From Gordonia polyisoprenivorans NBRC 16320 = JCM 10675 (lineage in GTDB: Bacteria > Actinomycetota > Actinomycetes > Mycobacteriales > Mycobacteriaceae), in assembly GCF_000241325.1 (NCBI RefSeq), contig NZ_BAEI01000059.1, forward strand, positions 62,001 through 126,000: 64,000 nucleotides of DNA. The letters run 5' to 3'. The notes under the pieces were generated by a model. That model was not told where the DNA came from. It searched no databases and worked only from the letters and a program-made list of their open reading frames with translations. This document shows, piece by piece, positions 7,858 through 17,318 of the stretch. Within the stretch, counting starts at the first letter, position 1, and each line of letters starts with the position of its first letter. The position numbers and the translations under genes are program-made.

Positions 7858-9411
7858 ATGTTCTCGCGCAGTCGAGTTGTGACGGCGATCGGCCGGCCCG
7901 CGCTCGCGCATCCGGCCCCGCCGCCGCGCCTGCCCACCGAGATCTGGCTCGGCGGGATCGGGGCGATCGCGGTGTGTCTGGGCGGCTTCTCGGTCGCCGA
8001 CATCCCACGCAACCACCCGGGTCTGCAGGACGTGGGACTCGACGCGATCACCTACGGCCACGGAAAGACGTTGGGCGCGGTCGTGTTCTGGCTCGGCGTC
8101 GCATTGATGGTGTTCGCGTGGATGAGAGTGGGTCGCCGACTGTGCGCGCCGGTTGCCGGCGACCCCCTCCTGAGCCTGACCACACTGCGGTGGACCGTGA
8201 TCGGGTGGGCCGCACCGCTGTGCGTGACCGTGCCACTGTTCAGTCGCGATGTCTACGCCTACCTCGGCCAGGGGGTGGTCTTCGCCGCCGGATTCGATCC
8301 CTACGCCGACGGACCGGCCCACCATCCCGGTCCCGTACTCGACAGCATGGCGCAGGTGTGGGCGTCGACGACGGCGCCGTACGGCCCGATGTTCATGGCG
8401 ATCACCCGAGGTGTGGTGGCCGTGTCGGGTGAGCACGTGCTCACCGGTGTCTGGTTGATGCGTCTGGTGCTGTTGCCCGGACTCTTGTTGTCGCTGTGGG
8501 CCGTTCCACGTCTGGCGACCCATTTCGGCGCGTCACCGGAGGTCGGGGTGTGGCTGGCGTTGCTCAATCCGATGGTGTTGATCCACCTCGTCGGCGGCCC
8601 GCACGTGGAACTGCTGATGATGGGTGTGCTGGCCGCCGGACTCGCACTGACCGTCGCCGGCCGGCACATCAGCGGTCTGGCGGTGCTCGGGCTGGCCGTG
8701 TCGATCAAGGTCACCGCGGGTGTGGCGATCCCGTTCGTGGTGTGGATCTGGCTCTCGCACATCCGATCCGAACGCAAGGTCACCGGCGGCGATGTCGCGC
8801 GGGTGTTCGCGGTGGTGATCGCCGTGCCGGTCGCGGTGTTCGCCGCCTGGACCGCCGCGCTCGGCCTGGGACTGGGCTGGCTCACCGGGCTGGGCTGGGC
8901 CGACCAGATCATCAACTGGTTCACGCTGCCCACTGCCGCAGCACATCTGGTGACGCTGGTCGCGGCACCGTTCACCTCACTGAATCTGTGGCCGGTCCTC
9001 ACCGTCACGCGGGCGATCGGTGCGGTGTGTCTGGCGATCATTCTCGTGGCGTTGTGGTGGCGCCACCGCGCCGACGAACGCAGCGCGATCGCCGGACTGG
9101 CCTGGGCGATGCTGGCGGTGCTGCTGCTCGAACCCTCGACACTGCCCTGGTACTACACGTGGGTCCTCGTCGTCGCGGTCGCGTTCACGCTGCCCGGCTG
9201 GGTCCGCGCCGTCGTGGTCGGTGTGTCGACGTTCATGTTGATCGTCTTCCAGCCGGACGATTCGATCGTCTTCTACAAGCTGCCCGAGGTCGCGTTGGCC
9301 GCCGCACTGTCGCTACTCGCCGCCATCTCGCTGCTGCGCCCCGACCCGCTGCGCCTGGGCGCCCTGGCCCGCCGGTTGTGGGGCGCCGAACCCGGCGGGT
9401 CCCGAAGGTAA
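7858..9411 (+). CDS. mptA: Alpha-1,6-mannopyranosyltransferase MptA
   Basis: The 517-residue protein is a GT-C type polytopic membrane enzyme with about a dozen hydrophobic helices. The first large extracytoplasmic loop holds VPLFSRDVYAYLGQG (around residue 124), the conserved acidic motif of the MptA/MptB family, followed by FDPYADGP. Family members extend the alpha-1,6-mannan backbone of lipomannan using polyprenyl-phosphate-mannose. Gene order (idsA-mptA-Rv2175c-pknL) supports MptA (Rv2174) over MptB. The ATG follows the idsA stop by three bases; it converges on the Rv2175c-like gene with a three-base gap. Confidence 0.9.
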   Translation: MFSRSRVVTAIGRPALAHPAPPPRLPTEIWLGGIGAIAVCLGGFSVADIPRNHPGLQDVGLDAITYGHGKTLGAVVFWLGVALMVFAWMRVGRRLCAPVAGDPLLSLTTLRWTVIGWAAPLCVTVPLFSRDVYAYLGQGVVFAAGFDPYADGPAHHPGPVLDSMAQVWASTTAPYGPMFMAITRGVVAVSGEHVLTGVWLMRLVLLPGLLLSLWAVPRLATHFGASPEVGVWLALLNPMVLIHLVGGPHVELLMMGVLAAGLALTVAGRHISGLAVLGLAVSIKVTAGVAIPFVVWIWLSHIRSERKVTGGDVARVFAVVIAVPVAVFAAWTAALGLGLGWLTGLGWADQIINWFTLPTAAAHLVTLVAAPFTSLNLWPVLTVTRAIGAVCLAIILVALWWRHRADERSAIAGLAWAMLAVLLLEPSTLPWYYTWVLVVAVAFTLPGWVRAVVVGVSTFMLIVFQPDDSIVFYKLPEVALAAALSLLAAISLLRPDPLRLGALARRLWGAEPGGSRR

Positions 9412-9414
9412 GCC

Positions 9415-9780
9415 CTAGAACGCCTGTGCCTGCGCGCGTCGGATGACCTCGCGTGCCGAGTGCGTGTGCAGCGCCGCCGCCGGATGCATCTGCAGATCGT
9501 CGAGCTCGGTGAACAGCCAGCGCAGCGCCTCGTCGCGGGTGAATCCGCCGTCGAGCAGGACATCGACGAGGCCGGTGAAGTGCTTGGCGATACCGAGGTC
9601 GTCGAAGAACAGGCAGGGCACCGCGGGCTCGCCGTCTCGGGAGACGGCCAGCAGGCGGTGGTCGCGGATCAAGGTGCGCACGCGATTGGTCGACACGCCC
9701 AACCGTCGGGAGACCTCGTCGATCGAATACGTCTCGACCTCGGCCGGGATGACATCGTGCGAGAGGGGAAGTGAACTCAC
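9415..9780 (-). CDS. Rv2175c-family winged-helix DNA-binding protein
   Basis: The 121-residue protein matches Rv2175c: a MerR-like helix-turn-helix (TYSIDEVSRRLGVSTNRVRT, from residue 17) and a C-terminal Rv2175c domain ending GFTRDEALRWLFTELDDL...HSAREVIRRAQAQAF. In M. tuberculosis Rv2175c binds DNA and is a substrate of the neighbouring kinase PknL, which phosphorylates a threonine near the N terminus; here the matching position would be in the short N-terminal tail, which holds Ser and Thr residues. The GTG at 9780 lies seven bases after TAATCT, so the message is probably leaderless. It is divergent from pknL across a 24-bp repeat array. Confidence 0.9.
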   Translation of the reverse strand: MSSLPLSHDVIPAEVETYSIDEVSRRLGVSTNRVRTLIRDHRLLAVSRDGEPAVPCLFFDDLGIAKHFTGLVDVLLDGGFTRDEALRWLFTELDDLQMHPAAALHTHSAREVIRRAQAQAF

Positions 9781-9787
9781 GGCCCAG

Positions 9788-9793
9788 AGATTA
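9788..9793 (-). promoter_or_regulatory. -10 hexamer for Rv2175c homologue
   Basis: TAATCT on the minus strand is followed by seven bases and then GTG at 9780, the leaderless arrangement. Confidence 0.6.
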
Positions 9794-9846
9794 CCGTCTC
9801 GCGGGCCGTGTCTTCACCTGGTTCGCCGCCACCACCGCCGGGCCCG

Positions 9847-10086
9847 GTGCGCAGCACCGCAGTGGTTACGGTGCGCAGCACCGCAGTGGTTACGGTGCGC
9901 AGCACCGCAGTGGTTACGGTGCGCAGCACCGCAGTGGTTACGGTGCGCAGCACCGCAGTGGTTACGGTGCGCAGCACCGCAGTGGTTACGGTGCGCAGCA
10001 CCGCAGTGGTTACGGTGCGCAGCACCGCAGTGGTTACGGTGCGCAGCACCGCAGTGGTTACGGTGCGCAGCACACCGGTGGTTCCG
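9847..10086. repeat. 24-bp tandem repeat, nine exact copies plus one degenerate
   Basis: A 24-base unit starting GTGCGCAGCACCGCAGTGG is repeated nine times without change from 9847 to 10062, then once with changes to 10086. Each unit contains a GTGC-GCA-GCAC mini-hairpin and, on the minus strand, a GTAAC word. The period is a multiple of three, so all plus-strand frames stay open; the pknL frame reads AQHRSGYG repeatedly. It occupies the divergent gap between the Rv2175c homologue and pknL. Confidence 0.95.
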
Positions 10087-10108
10087 GGGCGCAGCGCCGC
10101 CACCCGGG

Positions 10109-10114
10109 TAGATT
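10109..10114 (+). promoter_or_regulatory. -10 hexamer for pknL
   Basis: TAGATT is followed by seven bases and the GTG at 10122, with no Shine-Dalgarno sequence, which supports a leaderless pknL transcript downstream of the repeat array. Confidence 0.6.
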
Positions 10115-10121
10115 CACTGTC

Positions 10122-11309
10122 GTGCAGGCAGGGGTCGACGAGCTGATCGGGGCGGTGCTGGAGGACCGCTACCGCATCGACGCGCCCATCGCCCGTGGCG
10201 GCATGTCGGCGGTGTACCTCGCTCTCGATCTTCGGCTGGGCCGCGACGTCGCCGTCAAGGTGATGGACACCCGCTACGCCGCGGACCCACAGTTCTTGCG
10301 CCGCTTCGAGTTCGAGGCGCGAGCGGTGGCCGGTCTGAAACATCCCGGGCTCGTCGCGGTCTACGACCAGGGCATCGACGATGGGGTCGCGTTCCTGGTG
10401 ATGGAACTCGTGGAGGGCGGCAGTGTCCGAGAACTGTTGCGCGAGCGCGGTCCGATGCCCCCGCATGCGGTGGTCGCCGTTGCCGATCCGGCGCTGGGCG
10501 GACTGGGTACGGCACACGCGGCCGGCCTGGTACATCGCGACATCAAACCCGAGAACGTGCTGATCTCCGATGCCGGCGAGGTCAAGGTCGCCGATTTCGG
10601 GCTGGTCCGCGCGGTCGCCGAATCGGGGGTCACCTCGGCCAGCGTCATCCTCGGTACCGCCGCCTACCTCTCCCCCGAGCAGGTCGAGTCCGCGACCGCC
10701 GATGCCCGCAGCGACGTCTACTCGATGGGGGTCATGCTCTTCGAATTGCTCACCGGGCGTACGCCGTTCCGCGGCGATACGCCACTGGCACTGGCGTACC
10801 AGAGACTGACCTATGACGTGCCGGCACCCGGTGACGTGATCGCCGGGGTACCGGTCGAACTCGACGAGGTGGTGTTACGGGCGACCGAACGCCGCCCGGC
10901 CGATCGCTATGCGAACGCCTTCGAGATGCGGGAGGCACTGCTCGACGTGGCCGAGGATCTCGATCTGCCGCCGTTCACCGTGCCGGCCCCACGACGCTCC
11001 GCCGAGCGGGAGACGATGGCCCGCCGTCGTGCGGCGGTCAGCCCACACGGCACCCGGGTTGCCTCGCGGCCCGGGTCCCGATCGACGACCGACGCGCCAC
11101 CGACGAAGGCGTCGGCGCTGATCGATCGCGATGCCGCACCCGGACCCGCTACGCGCGACCGCGGCAGTGCGCAGGGCCTGCCCGAGCCGTTCGACGATCC
11201 CGCCGACGGGCGGCTGCACGCACTGATCTGGCTGGTGATCGTGCTCATCGCGGCGGCCGCGGCGGGTGGCGCCGGATGGTGGGTCGGCTCCCAGTTGCTG
11301 CTCTCCTGA
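10122..11309 (+). CDS. pknL: Serine/threonine protein kinase PknL
   Basis: This 395-residue Hanks-type kinase has the glycine loop ARGGMSAVY (residues 24-32), catalytic lysine K46, HRDIKPENV with D140, DFG at 158-160 and the activation loop SASVILGTAAYLSPEQ. A juxtamembrane region rich in Arg/Pro/Thr leads to a single C-terminal helix at about 368-388 with almost no extracellular part, so like M. tuberculosis PknL it lacks PASTA domains. An open frame continues upstream through the 24-bp repeats to 9771; the GTG at 10122 is preferred because the kinase homology starts directly after it and a -10 element precedes it. The neighbour Rv2175c homologue is the known type of substrate. Confidence 0.93.
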   Translation: MQAGVDELIGAVLEDRYRIDAPIARGGMSAVYLALDLRLGRDVAVKVMDTRYAADPQFLRRFEFEARAVAGLKHPGLVAVYDQGIDDGVAFLVMELVEGGSVRELLRERGPMPPHAVVAVADPALGGLGTAHAAGLVHRDIKPENVLISDAGEVKVADFGLVRAVAESGVTSASVILGTAAYLSPEQVESATADARSDVYSMGVMLFELLTGRTPFRGDTPLALAYQRLTYDVPAPGDVIAGVPVELDEVVLRATERRPADRYANAFEMREALLDVAEDLDLPPFTVPAPRRSAERETMARRRAAVSPHGTRVASRPGSRSTTDAPPTKASALIDRDAAPGPATRDRGSAQGLPEPFDDPADGRLHALIWLVIVLIAAAAAGGAGWWVGSQLLLS

Positions 11310-11362
11310 GAGAGCAGCACCCGAAAGCCCCGGCAACCGAAAGCCCCCGGCATCCGAAAACC

Positions 11363-12873
<1,511 letters not shown>

Positions 12874-12880
<7 letters not shown>

Positions 12881-13365
12881 TCGGGCTGCCGTGCCTGTTC
12901 GATCGCCTGCCACTTGCGCCAGTTGTGGCGAGCATCACTGAGTGCGTCGTGGGCGTCGGTGGGTGCCGACGGCAGGGGTGGGCGCCCCGCGTATTCCCAG
13001 TGCTGACGCAGTTCGCGGGTGAAGCGCGGGATCGTTCGCGGCAACGCGGTCATCGGACCCCACAGCTGGCACAGCACGACGTGGTCGTAAGCGCCCACCC
13101 AGGCCCACAATTCGACGTCGCCGGGCTCCGCGGTGAGGAAGTCCAGGAGGTCGTCACGGATGGCGCGCCGGGACCGCCACGCCCGTGACGCCGGCGACGG
13201 CAGCTTGGGCAGCACGTTCGCCCGAACCCAGTCCCCGGCCCGGCCCGGATCGAACTCGGTGGACACCGCGTAGAATTCTCGACCGTCCTCGGCGACGACA
13301 CCGATCGAGATGAGATCGATCGTGGTGCCGTCCTCGATAAACTCCGAGTCGTAGAAGAACCGCAT
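12874..13365 (-). CDS. RNase AS-like 3'-5' exoribonuclease
   Basis: The 163-residue product matches Rv2179c, an RNase T-like DEDDh exoribonuclease (RNase AS) reported to act on adenylate-containing RNA. It begins MRFFYDSEFIEDG with the acidic pair D6 and E8, has WVGAYDHVVLCQLWGPM in the middle, and ends with DAHDALSDAR carrying the catalytic His and final Asp. The ATG at 13365 matches the orthologue start; GATACT lies seven bases upstream, suggesting a leaderless message. Confidence 0.9.
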
Positions 13366-13372
13366 ACTGGTA

Positions 13373-13378
13373 AGTATC
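13373..13378 (-). promoter_or_regulatory. -10 hexamer for RNase AS gene
   Basis: GATACT on the minus strand matches four of six consensus bases and lies seven bases before the ATG at 13365. Confidence 0.4.
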
Positions 13379-13427
13379 ACCCGCCACCCGGCGAGGGTCG
13401 CCGCCGGAGAGGAACGAAGAGCCCGTC

Positions 13428-14768
13428 ATGACGACAATGCTGACTTCGGTGGATGAGCGGTTGCGCCGCTGGTCGCCGACCCGGCGCGCGCGCATCGTCA
13501 TCGGCGTGATCTTCCTCGCCTCGGCGGGGATGCAGATGTTCGGGGTGCCGTTCACCTCCAGCTTCGGCACCCGGACCCGCATCGACCTCGACGTCTACCG
13601 GATCGGTGCGCAGATCTGGCAGCAGGGCCAGAGCCTGTATGCCGACGGGTCGATGCCGTTCACGAGCGATGGCATCTGGTTGCCGTTCACCTATCCGCCG
13701 TTTGCCGCCCTCGGCTTCGTCCCGCTCGGTGCCATGCCCCTGGCGGTGGCCGGGGTGGTGATGTCTGTGCTCACCATCGCGCTGCTGGTGCTCATCGTCC
13801 ACATCGTGCTGTCGCTGTTGTCGGTGGGCGCCCGCACGAACCGTTGGTGGCTCGCAGCACTCGTCGCCGCGGGTGCACTGTGGCTCAATCCGGTGTGGAT
13901 GACGATGGGTTTCGGTCAGGTCAACGTCATCCTGATGGCGATGATCCTGCTCGACGTCTTCGTCATCGCACGCGTGCGCAAGCCCTGGACGCGGGCGCAG
14001 GGCATCCTGGTGGGTCTGGCCTCGGCGATCAAGCTGACCCCGCTGGTGTTCATCGCCGTCTTCGCCGTCGCCCGCCGCTGGCGCGCAGCCGCCACCGCCG
14101 GACTCACCTTCGTGCTGGCGGGCGCGTTCGCGGCGGTGTGGCTACCGCGCGATTCGTTGGGTTACTGGACGCACACGCTGTTCCACACGACGCGGATCGG
14201 CGATCCGGCCGGACGCATCAACCAGAACCTCAACGCGGCATGGGTGCGCATCCTGCCGGGCGTCGACGGTCAGATCGCCTGGGTGCTCAGTTCGCTGGCG
14301 GTCACCGTGCTGGCGTTGTGCGCGGTGCACGTCTGCCGTCCCCGGGAGGCGTTCGCGGCGGACGCCGGCCCCGCGGCGCGGATCAACGCGGTGCTGGCGA
14401 CCTGCGCGATCGCGGTCTGGGGTCTGCTCGTCTCCCCCACCTCGTGGGCGCATCACTGGGTGTGGGCGATCCCGCTGATCCTGACCGCCATCACGGTCGC
14501 CGCGCGCACGTCGTCTCGCGGCACCCGGATCGCCCATCTCGGGTTGGCCGCGCTCGGGCTGATCCTGTTCTCCCTCGGGCCTTTTCAGTTCCTCCCACAG
14601 AGTTCGGCCTCGTGGTCGGTGCTCGCGCAGATCGTCGGGAGTTCGTATTCGATCTGGGGTATTGCCGCCCTCGTGGTGATCTGGCGGTTCCCGGCCGAAG
14701 GCTTGCGCGCGCCGAGCATCGACGAGGCCACCGGCCGGGCCGAACTCGCCCAGACCCACACGAGCTAG
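13428..14768 (+). CDS. mptC: GT87 alpha-1,2-mannosyltransferase (Rv2181/MptC-like)
   Basis: The 446-residue polytopic GT-C enzyme has RIDLDVYRIGAQIW (from about residue 51), the catalytic acidic motif of GT87 mannosyltransferases, and many membrane helices. Gene position matches Rv2181, which adds alpha-1,2 mannose branches to lipomannan and lipoarabinomannan from polyprenyl-phosphate-mannose outside the membrane. SWAHHWVWAIP late in the protein is also typical of the family. The ATG at 13428 follows GGAGAGGAACGAAGAG. It converges on the acyltransferase gene with a 12-base gap. Confidence 0.88.
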   Translation: MTTMLTSVDERLRRWSPTRRARIVIGVIFLASAGMQMFGVPFTSSFGTRTRIDLDVYRIGAQIWQQGQSLYADGSMPFTSDGIWLPFTYPPFAALGFVPLGAMPLAVAGVVMSVLTIALLVLIVHIVLSLLSVGARTNRWWLAALVAAGALWLNPVWMTMGFGQVNVILMAMILLDVFVIARVRKPWTRAQGILVGLASAIKLTPLVFIAVFAVARRWRAAATAGLTFVLAGAFAAVWLPRDSLGYWTHTLFHTTRIGDPAGRINQNLNAAWVRILPGVDGQIAWVLSSLAVTVLALCAVHVCRPREAFAADAGPAARINAVLATCAIAVWGLLVSPTSWAHHWVWAIPLILTAITVAARTSSRGTRIAHLGLAALGLILFSLGPFQFLPQSSASWSVLAQIVGSSYSIWGIAALVVIWRFPAEGLRAPSIDEATGRAELAQTHTS

Positions 14769-14780
14769 GCGCTCGCCCGC

Positions 14781-15488
14781 TCAGGCTGCGGGCTTGGACT
14801 CCACGGCGTCGGCGGGCGAACGCTCCTTGAGGCTGGCCGCGTAGACGTCGACGTACTGCTGACCCGACAGACGCATCAGCTCGTACATGATCTCGTCGGT
14901 GACGGCGCGTTCGATGAACCGGTTGCCCTGCATGCCCTCGTAGCGATCGAAGTTCAGCGGCTTACCCACCCGGACGGTGACCTTGGTCGGCCGAAACATC
15001 ACCGTCCCAGGCGGATTGAACTTGTTGGTACCGATCATCGCGACCGGGATCACCGGCACCCCGGTCTCCAGAGCGATCCGCGCGAGCCCGGTCTTGCCCT
15101 TGTAGAGCCGACCGTCGGGTGATCGGGTGCCCTCGGGGTACATGCCCATCAGCTCACCCTTTTCGAGCTGCCGGCTCGCCGCGGTCAATGCACCGGCGGC
15201 CGCCTCCGCCCCGGACCGGTCGATGGGGATCTGCCCGACCGCGGTGTAGAACCACCGCTGGAATCCACCCTTGAGCCCGGTACCGGTGAAGTACTCGGCC
15301 TTGGCCAGGAAGTAGATGCGACGCGGGCACATCAGCGGGAGGAAGAAACTGTCCATCACCGCCAGGTGGTTGCTGGCCAGGATGGCCGGTCCGCGCGCCG
15401 GAATGTTCTCCAGCCCTTCGATCGTCGGCCGCCCCAACAACCGGAGCAGCGGGCCCAGCAGCACGTATTTGAACACCTGGTACCACAT
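14781..15488 (-). CDS. 1-acyl-glycerol-3-phosphate acyltransferase (PlsC family)
   Basis: The product has the acyltransferase block I NHLAVMDS (H-x4-D) and block III YPEGTRS, with GVPVIPVAMIG later, and corresponds to Rv2182c. It probably acylates lysophosphatidate or a related acceptor at the inner membrane face for phospholipid/PIM synthesis. I start it at ATG 15488 (235 residues) because the orthologue begins MWY; an in-frame GTG at 15536 would add 16 basic residues, and TAGAGT at 15552-15557 would place the transcript start just before that, so the longer form remains possible. Confidence 0.88.
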   Translation of the reverse strand: MWYQVFKYVLLGPLLRLLGRPTIEGLENIPARGPAILASNHLAVMDSFFLPLMCPRRIYFLAKAEYFTGTGLKGGFQRWFYTAVGQIPIDRSGAEAAAGALTAASRQLEKGELMGMYPEGTRSPDGRLYKGKTGLARIALETGVPVIPVAMIGTNKFNPPGTVMFRPTKVTVRVGKPLNFDRYEGMQGNRFIERAVTDEIMYELMRLSGQQYVDVYAASLKERSPADAVESKPAA

Positions 15489-15690
15489 CGCGTGTGTCAC
15501 TACCCTTCGTCGCACCGACGAGCGCTTTCCGGCCACTCGATCCGGTTGTGAACTCTACTCACCCCAGCCGGTGCCCGTGAGACATCGGCCACCCGACGGA
15601 CAGGACTGTGGCATCCGCCGACGCCGCCATGGGGTTCCGGTCGCCATCACGCATGGGCCATCGGGCGCCGTCGGACATCGAGGTCATCGG

Positions 15691-15714
15691 ACATCGGGAC
15701 ATCGGGACATCGGG
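15691..15714. repeat. ACATCGGG short tandem repeat
   Basis: Three exact 8-base ACATCGGG units are flanked by degenerate copies between about 15671 and 15728. The array starts directly after the ROK kinase stop codon and lies in the 229-bp gap before the acyltransferase gene. Confidence 0.8.
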
Positions 15715-15717
15715 ACA

Positions 15718-16695
15718 TCAGACATCGGCGACCTGCGGCACGCGCGCACTGATCCCCTGGCGGGCGACCTCGGCGGCACCGAGCACCCCCGCGTTCTCAC
15801 CGAGTTGCGTACCGCGGATGCGCGCGAGCTGCCGATGGCCGGCCCCGGTGATCAGACGCGCATAGTGTTCGCGGGCCTCATCGAGGTACAGCCCCGACGC
15901 GGTCCCGACACCGCCGGCGATGACGATGAGATCGGGGTCGAAGACGTCGGCGATCATCGCCAGCCCCTGGCCGAGCGAGGCGGCGAACTCGGCGAAGGCG
16001 GCCACCGCCACCGCGTCGCCGTCGGCGGCGGCACCGGCCACCCGTCGGCCGGTCAACGACCCGGGGTCGGCGGCCACGTCGGTCGCGAGCTGGCTGCGAC
16101 CCCAGTCGCCGTCGGCAAGCAACTCGACCACCGTGTCGACCAAAGCCGTTCCGCTGCAGTACCTTTCCCAACATCCGCGCTTACCGCAGGAGCATGGACG
16201 GCCGTCCGGGACGATGGTGAGGTGCCCGAGCTCCGGTGCGACACCGAAGCTGCCGCGATAGATCTCCCCGTCGATCAGCAGCCCCGCACCGATGCCGGTG
16301 CCGATCGCCAGCACCAGCACATTGTGTCCGCGGGCCGCCGCCCCGTAGTGACGTTCGGCCACCGCGGCCGAGTTCGCGTCGTGTTCGGTGAACACCGGGA
16401 TACCGATGCGCGCGGTCATCTCCTCGGCGACCCGGGCCTCCCGCCATGGCAGATGGGGGGCGAATCGCACCACCTCGCGATCGGGGGTGAGGAAGCCCGC
16501 GATCGCCATCCCGACGGCCTTGGCCGCCCAGCGCGAGGTCAGCTCGCCGACCAGACGGTCGAGGCAGTGTTCGAGGGCCTGGGCCGTCGGCGGGGTCGCC
16601 GCGCGCAGGGTGTCGAGCATGACGCCCGAGTCGTCGACCACGGCGGCACGCACGCTGGTGCCGCCGATGTCGATGCCGATTGTCAACTCGCCCAT
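15718..16695 (-). CDS. ROK-family sugar kinase, probable glucokinase
   Basis: The 325-residue protein has the phosphate-binding IGIDIGGTSVRAA at its N terminus, the catalytic EHDANSAAVAE loop, AIGTGIGAGLLIDGE, the ROK zinc motif CSCGKRGCWE and VIAGGVG. These point to an ATP-dependent hexose kinase; related genes in this position are annotated as glucokinase, but specificity cannot be read from sequence. The ATG at 16695 shares one base with the upstream stop (TGATG), so it is co-translated with the hypothetical gene before it. M. tuberculosis has no counterpart here. Confidence 0.88.
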   Translation of the reverse strand: MGELTIGIDIGGTSVRAAVVDDSGVMLDTLRAATPPTAQALEHCLDRLVGELTSRWAAKAVGMAIAGFLTPDREVVRFAPHLPWREARVAEEMTARIGIPVFTEHDANSAAVAERHYGAAARGHNVLVLAIGTGIGAGLLIDGEIYRGSFGVAPELGHLTIVPDGRPCSCGKRGCWERYCSGTALVDTVVELLADGDWGRSQLATDVAADPGSLTGRRVAGAAADGDAVAVAAFAEFAASLGQGLAMIADVFDPDLIVIAGGVGTASGLYLDEAREHYARLITGAGHRQLARIRGTQLGENAGVLGAAEVARQGISARVPQVADV

Positions 16696-17198
16696 CACTT
16701 CTCACTTTCCGATGTCGGGTCGACCACACCGTGTTTGCGCGACGCACCGGTCGGCGGTGTCTGCGGGGCGGCCTCGAGTCGCACCGCGATCGGCTGGTAG
16801 CGCCGCGGTGGTGCCCCGGCGTCGGCGGGCGCGCTGCGCAAAGCCGCCGCGATCGCCTCCAGCAGGGTGATGAGTGCGGCGATCAGCCGCGCGAGCAGAT
16901 CCCCGATCTCCTGCATCAGTGAGGTGATCTCACCGACGGCGGCCGCAGCCGATCCGTCGCCGAGGAAGGCACCGGCCGCGGTGGGACCGCCCGATCCGGA
17001 CGCGGCCGGTCGTGCCGTGCCGGTGGGCCCCGTTCTGCCGGTGGGCCCCGATGCACCGGTGCCGAACCAACCCGCGACGACGTCGATCTGGGCGGCCAGC
17101 GCGAGCAGCAGGTCGCGTAGTGGGTCGCCCGTCGACTCGCCACCGCGCGCCGAACCCGACCCGGTGTCGGCGCCACGGCTGGTGTCGTCAGTGCTCAT
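16695..17198 (-). CDS. Hypothetical protein (Rv2183c position)
   Basis: The 167-residue product is not recognised beyond its position. It has an N-terminal Ser/Gly/Thr-rich stretch, the helix DPLRDLLLALAAQIDVVAGW, a short collagen-like GPTGRTGPTGT patch, a long Ala/Leu helix (residues about 88-122, ITSLMQEIGDLLARLIAALI) and a Pro-rich end. It has no signal peptide. It is coupled by a one-base overlap to the ROK kinase. Confidence 0.7.
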   Translation of the reverse strand: MSTDDTSRGADTGSGSARGGESTGDPLRDLLLALAAQIDVVAGWFGTGASGPTGRTGPTGTARPAASGSGGPTAAGAFLGDGSAAAAVGEITSLMQEIGDLLARLIAALITLLEAIAAALRSAPADAGAPPRRYQPIAVRLEAAPQTPPTGASRKHGVVDPTSESEK

Positions 17199-17318
17199 GC
17201 CCTCGCCTCATACGCTCGGCTCATCCGGTCGATACTCCATCTGGCGATTCGTGTGCACAAGCACGGTACCCTCTGCGGCACGCCCGCCTCCATTCCGGGG
17301 GCGCGCGCTTGCGCAGCC

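Noticed and set aside
9847..10086. 24-bp repeats as a CRISPR array
   Set aside because: Units are head-to-tail with no spacers and no cas genes nearby; this is a simple tandem repeat.
9771..10121. Extension of PknL through the repeat array as the default start
   Set aside because: Orthologue length and the -10 element at 10109 favour GTG 10122; kept only as an alternative in the findings.
17080..17170. Collagen-like structural protein from the GPTG repeats
   Set aside because: Only about four triplets are present inside a small cytoplasmic-looking protein; composition bias is the simpler reading.
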